Shown here in pieces: positions 4,682 to 5,979 of a DNA stretch of 5,979 nt (the first letter of the stretch is position 1; each line of letters starts with the position of its first letter). The stretch is taken from the NCBI GenBank assembly GCA_002381045.1, contig DFWT01000050.1, positions 16,106-22,084 of the forward strand, read 5' to 3'. Both the position numbers and the translations under genes were made by a program. Source of the stretch: Rhodoferax sp. UBA4127. GTDB taxonomy: Bacteria; Pseudomonadota; Gammaproteobacteria; Burkholderiales; Burkholderiaceae_C. The notes beneath the pieces are model-generated. The model saw only the letters and a program-made list of their open reading frames with translations. It had not been told where the DNA came from and searched no databases.

Positions 4682-5826
4682 TGCCGATTGTACTTATCAG
4701 CGAATCCTTGATGCTTCGCAGCACCGTGGCTGATGGGCGCATCCTGCGGGACAGACAGCTTTGCGGCTTTTGCGTTCGGATGAACCCGCGCAAACGCGCC
4801 TTCAAAGTGGCCACCAGTGTCGGCGGCAAGCAGTTCCGGATGATCTTGGGTTACTGGCCCTTGATGAGCGTGGACGAGGCCAGAGCGAAGGCTTTGGAAA
4901 TCTTGCGGGAATGCCGGGCAGGTCGGACACCCAGCAAGGCGGTTGCGGTGGCTTTGCCGACGCTTCGTGAGGCGTTGATTGCATACGGTGTGGCCAAGAG
5001 CATCAAGGCGTCAAGCCAGAAGCGGTACGACTCGATCTTGAGAACCCATTTCGGGGATTGGCTGGACAGATCGGTGGTGGACTTGGGTGGTCAGGCGTTC
5101 AGCGAACATTGCCATGGGTTTGCCCAGTCCAAGGGTGCGGCACTGGTGGAGGTGGGTCGGGGTCTGGTCAGTTCGCTGGTCCGGTACGTGAACGCGGTTC
5201 ACGGTTTGCAGCTTGAATCACCTTTTGACAGACTGTCCGATGCAGGCTTGATGCCGGAACGCTCTCAGCCACGGGCACGGGTGTTGCAGGTGGGTGATCT
5301 GCCAGCTTGGCGGGAAGCCGTGGACAAGCTCGGCGAGCGCCAGCGGGACTTCTTGCTTCTGACGCTCTACACGGGCTTGCGACGCAATGAGTGCCGGGAG
5401 TTACAGCGCCAGCAGATTGACTTGGCTGGCGGCGTTCTGAGCATCGCCATGACCAAGAACGGCAAGCCGCATTCGTTACCGATCACACCGATGATGCGGG
5501 AGATTCTGGAACGGCGGTGTTTGGGATTGGAAGTTGGCGATGAACTGTTCAAGGGTGTTTCGGCAGAGCATGTTCATTCGATGGCGATGCGACTTGGGGC
5601 ACCACGCTTCATGCTGCATGACTTGAGGAAGTTGGTGGCAACGGTTGGCGAGAAGCTGGGGCTTGGGGATGCTGTGCTGCGTCGGATTCTGAACCACACT
5701 GCGCCCAAAGGTGATGTGTTGCACCGGCACTATGTTGGGCTGAGTGAAGCTGATGTGGCGGGTGGGTTGATGCAGATTCAGGAGGCTTTGGTGGGGTTAA
5801 TGCGGAATGCCCACCAAGGGGTCTAG
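4681..5826 (+). CDS. int: Tyrosine-recombinase integrase of a genomic island or prophage
   Basis: This site-specific recombinase would integrate and excise the element starting here. With the ATG at 4681 it has 381 residues. Residues about 17-75 look like a compact arm-DNA-binding (DUF4102-like) domain: LRDRQLCGFCVRMNP, then VGGKQFRMILGYWPLMSVDEARAKA, the usual 'LG.yp.lsl.eAR' pattern. A core-binding SAM-like domain follows (about 92-180), then the catalytic domain (about 203-356). The catalytic set is complete: Arg234 in YTGLRRNE, Lys259 in MTKNGK, His313 and Arg316 in HDLR, His339 in LNHT, and nucleophile Tyr351 in HRHYVG. It reads away from ychF and is separated from it by the inverted ychF fragment. 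No convincing promoter was found, so it may depend on coupling to the preceding short frame or on transcription from further upstream. No degradation is seen, so the protein is probably active. Confidence 0.93.
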   Translation: MPIVLISESLMLRSTVADGRILRDRQLCGFCVRMNPRKRAFKVATSVGGKQFRMILGYWPLMSVDEARAKALEILRECRAGRTPSKAVAVALPTLREALIAYGVAKSIKASSQKRYDSILRTHFGDWLDRSVVDLGGQAFSEHCHGFAQSKGAALVEVGRGLVSSLVRYVNAVHGLQLESPFDRLSDAGLMPERSQPRARVLQVGDLPAWREAVDKLGERQRDFLLLTLYTGLRRNECRELQRQQIDLAGGVLSIAMTKNGKPHSLPITPMMREILERRCLGLEVGDELFKGVSAEHVHSMAMRLGAPRFMLHDLRKLVATVGEKLGLGDAVLRRILNHTAPKGDVLHRHYVGLSEADVAGGLMQIQEALVGLMRNAHQGV

Positions 5827-5877
5827 GCAGCGTTTTGGCGTGTCAGATTTGGGATTTGGTACGGATGCTGCTCGGCT

Positions 5878-5979
5878 TTAAAGGATCGGTCTGGCGGTGG
5901 TTGGCTGGTAGATGCCGGTCAGTTTCAGTACGGCGTTGTCTTGAGCGGTCAGGCGGCTTTGGTTAAGGGTTGTAGGACG
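5878..5979 (-). CDS. Possible C-terminus of an unidentified cargo gene (5' part outside window)
   Basis: On the minus strand a frame entering from the right edge stays open for 33 codons and stops at TAA (5880-5878). It reads RPTTLNQSRLTAQDNAVL... and ends YQPTTARPIL, a balanced, protein-like composition. It would converge on the integrase with a 51-base gap. I do not recognise the protein. The complementary plus frame is also open, but gives a Trp/Cys/Gly-heavy sequence. Too short to be sure it is a gene. Confidence 0.35.
   Translation of the reverse strand, partial: RPTTLNQSRLTAQDNAVLKLTGIYQPTTARPIL

Noticed and set aside
4557..4829. Minus-strand 90-codon open frame
   Set aside because: It is antisense to the integrase N-terminus and the att-like region, with no recognisable protein.
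5827..5979. Plus-strand continuation in the int frame after its TAG, open to the window edge
   Set aside because: Its product is Trp/Cys/Gly-rich and lies beyond the normal end of this integrase family; it is probably the shadow of the minus-strand frame. A stop-codon readthrough was considered but nothing supports it.
1..5979. CRISPR arrays, tRNA or rRNA genes
   Set aside because: No spaced direct-repeat array, tRNA cloverleaf or rRNA sequence was seen; the integrase is not next to a tRNA gene within the window.

Overview
The window looks like a chromosomal segment of a betaproteobacterium, most likely Burkholderiales and probably Comamonadaceae (Rhodoferax/Polaromonas/Acidovorax-like). The evidence is the order dusB-fis-purH on one strand, the short 78-residue Fis typical of betaproteobacteria, a moderately GC-rich coding style, and two copies of a small intergenic repeat of a kind I associate with Comamonadaceae. 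No taxonomic search was possible.

Left block (1-2748, minus strand): dusB (tRNA-dihydrouridine synthase), fis (nucleoid protein, start overlapping the dusB stop as ATGA) and, after a 95-base AT-rich gap, purH (last two steps of IMP synthesis; its 3' end lies beyond base 1). A plausible sigma70 promoter at 2819-2847 drives dusB-fis and also shows that the dusB start is 2748, not the farther upstream ATG.

Middle block (2749-4515): a divergent promoter region, a plus-strand YqaA/DedA-like membrane protein, a 55-base convergent gap with a hairpin and the second repeat copy, then ychF (ribosome-associated Obg-family ATPase/GTPase) on the minus strand, complete.

Right block (4516-5979): just upstream of ychF the resident context ends. 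A tyrosine-recombinase integrase (int) with all catalytic residues reads away from ychF. Between them lies a 48-base plus-strand piece that translates as a second copy of YchF residues 30-45, inverted relative to the intact gene. Apart from one replaced codon, it differs only at third codon positions. It sits in a 51-codon reading frame whose stop overlaps the integrase start (TGATG). This is the most unusual part of the window: a probable attachment-site relic or attP-like sequence modelled on ychF from a different lineage, placed in inverted orientation. Past the integrase, a minus-strand frame entering from the right edge may be the C-terminus of a cargo gene of the element.

The left and middle blocks are ordinary housekeeping DNA. 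The right block is the edge of a mobile element that appears to use ychF as its target or memory.
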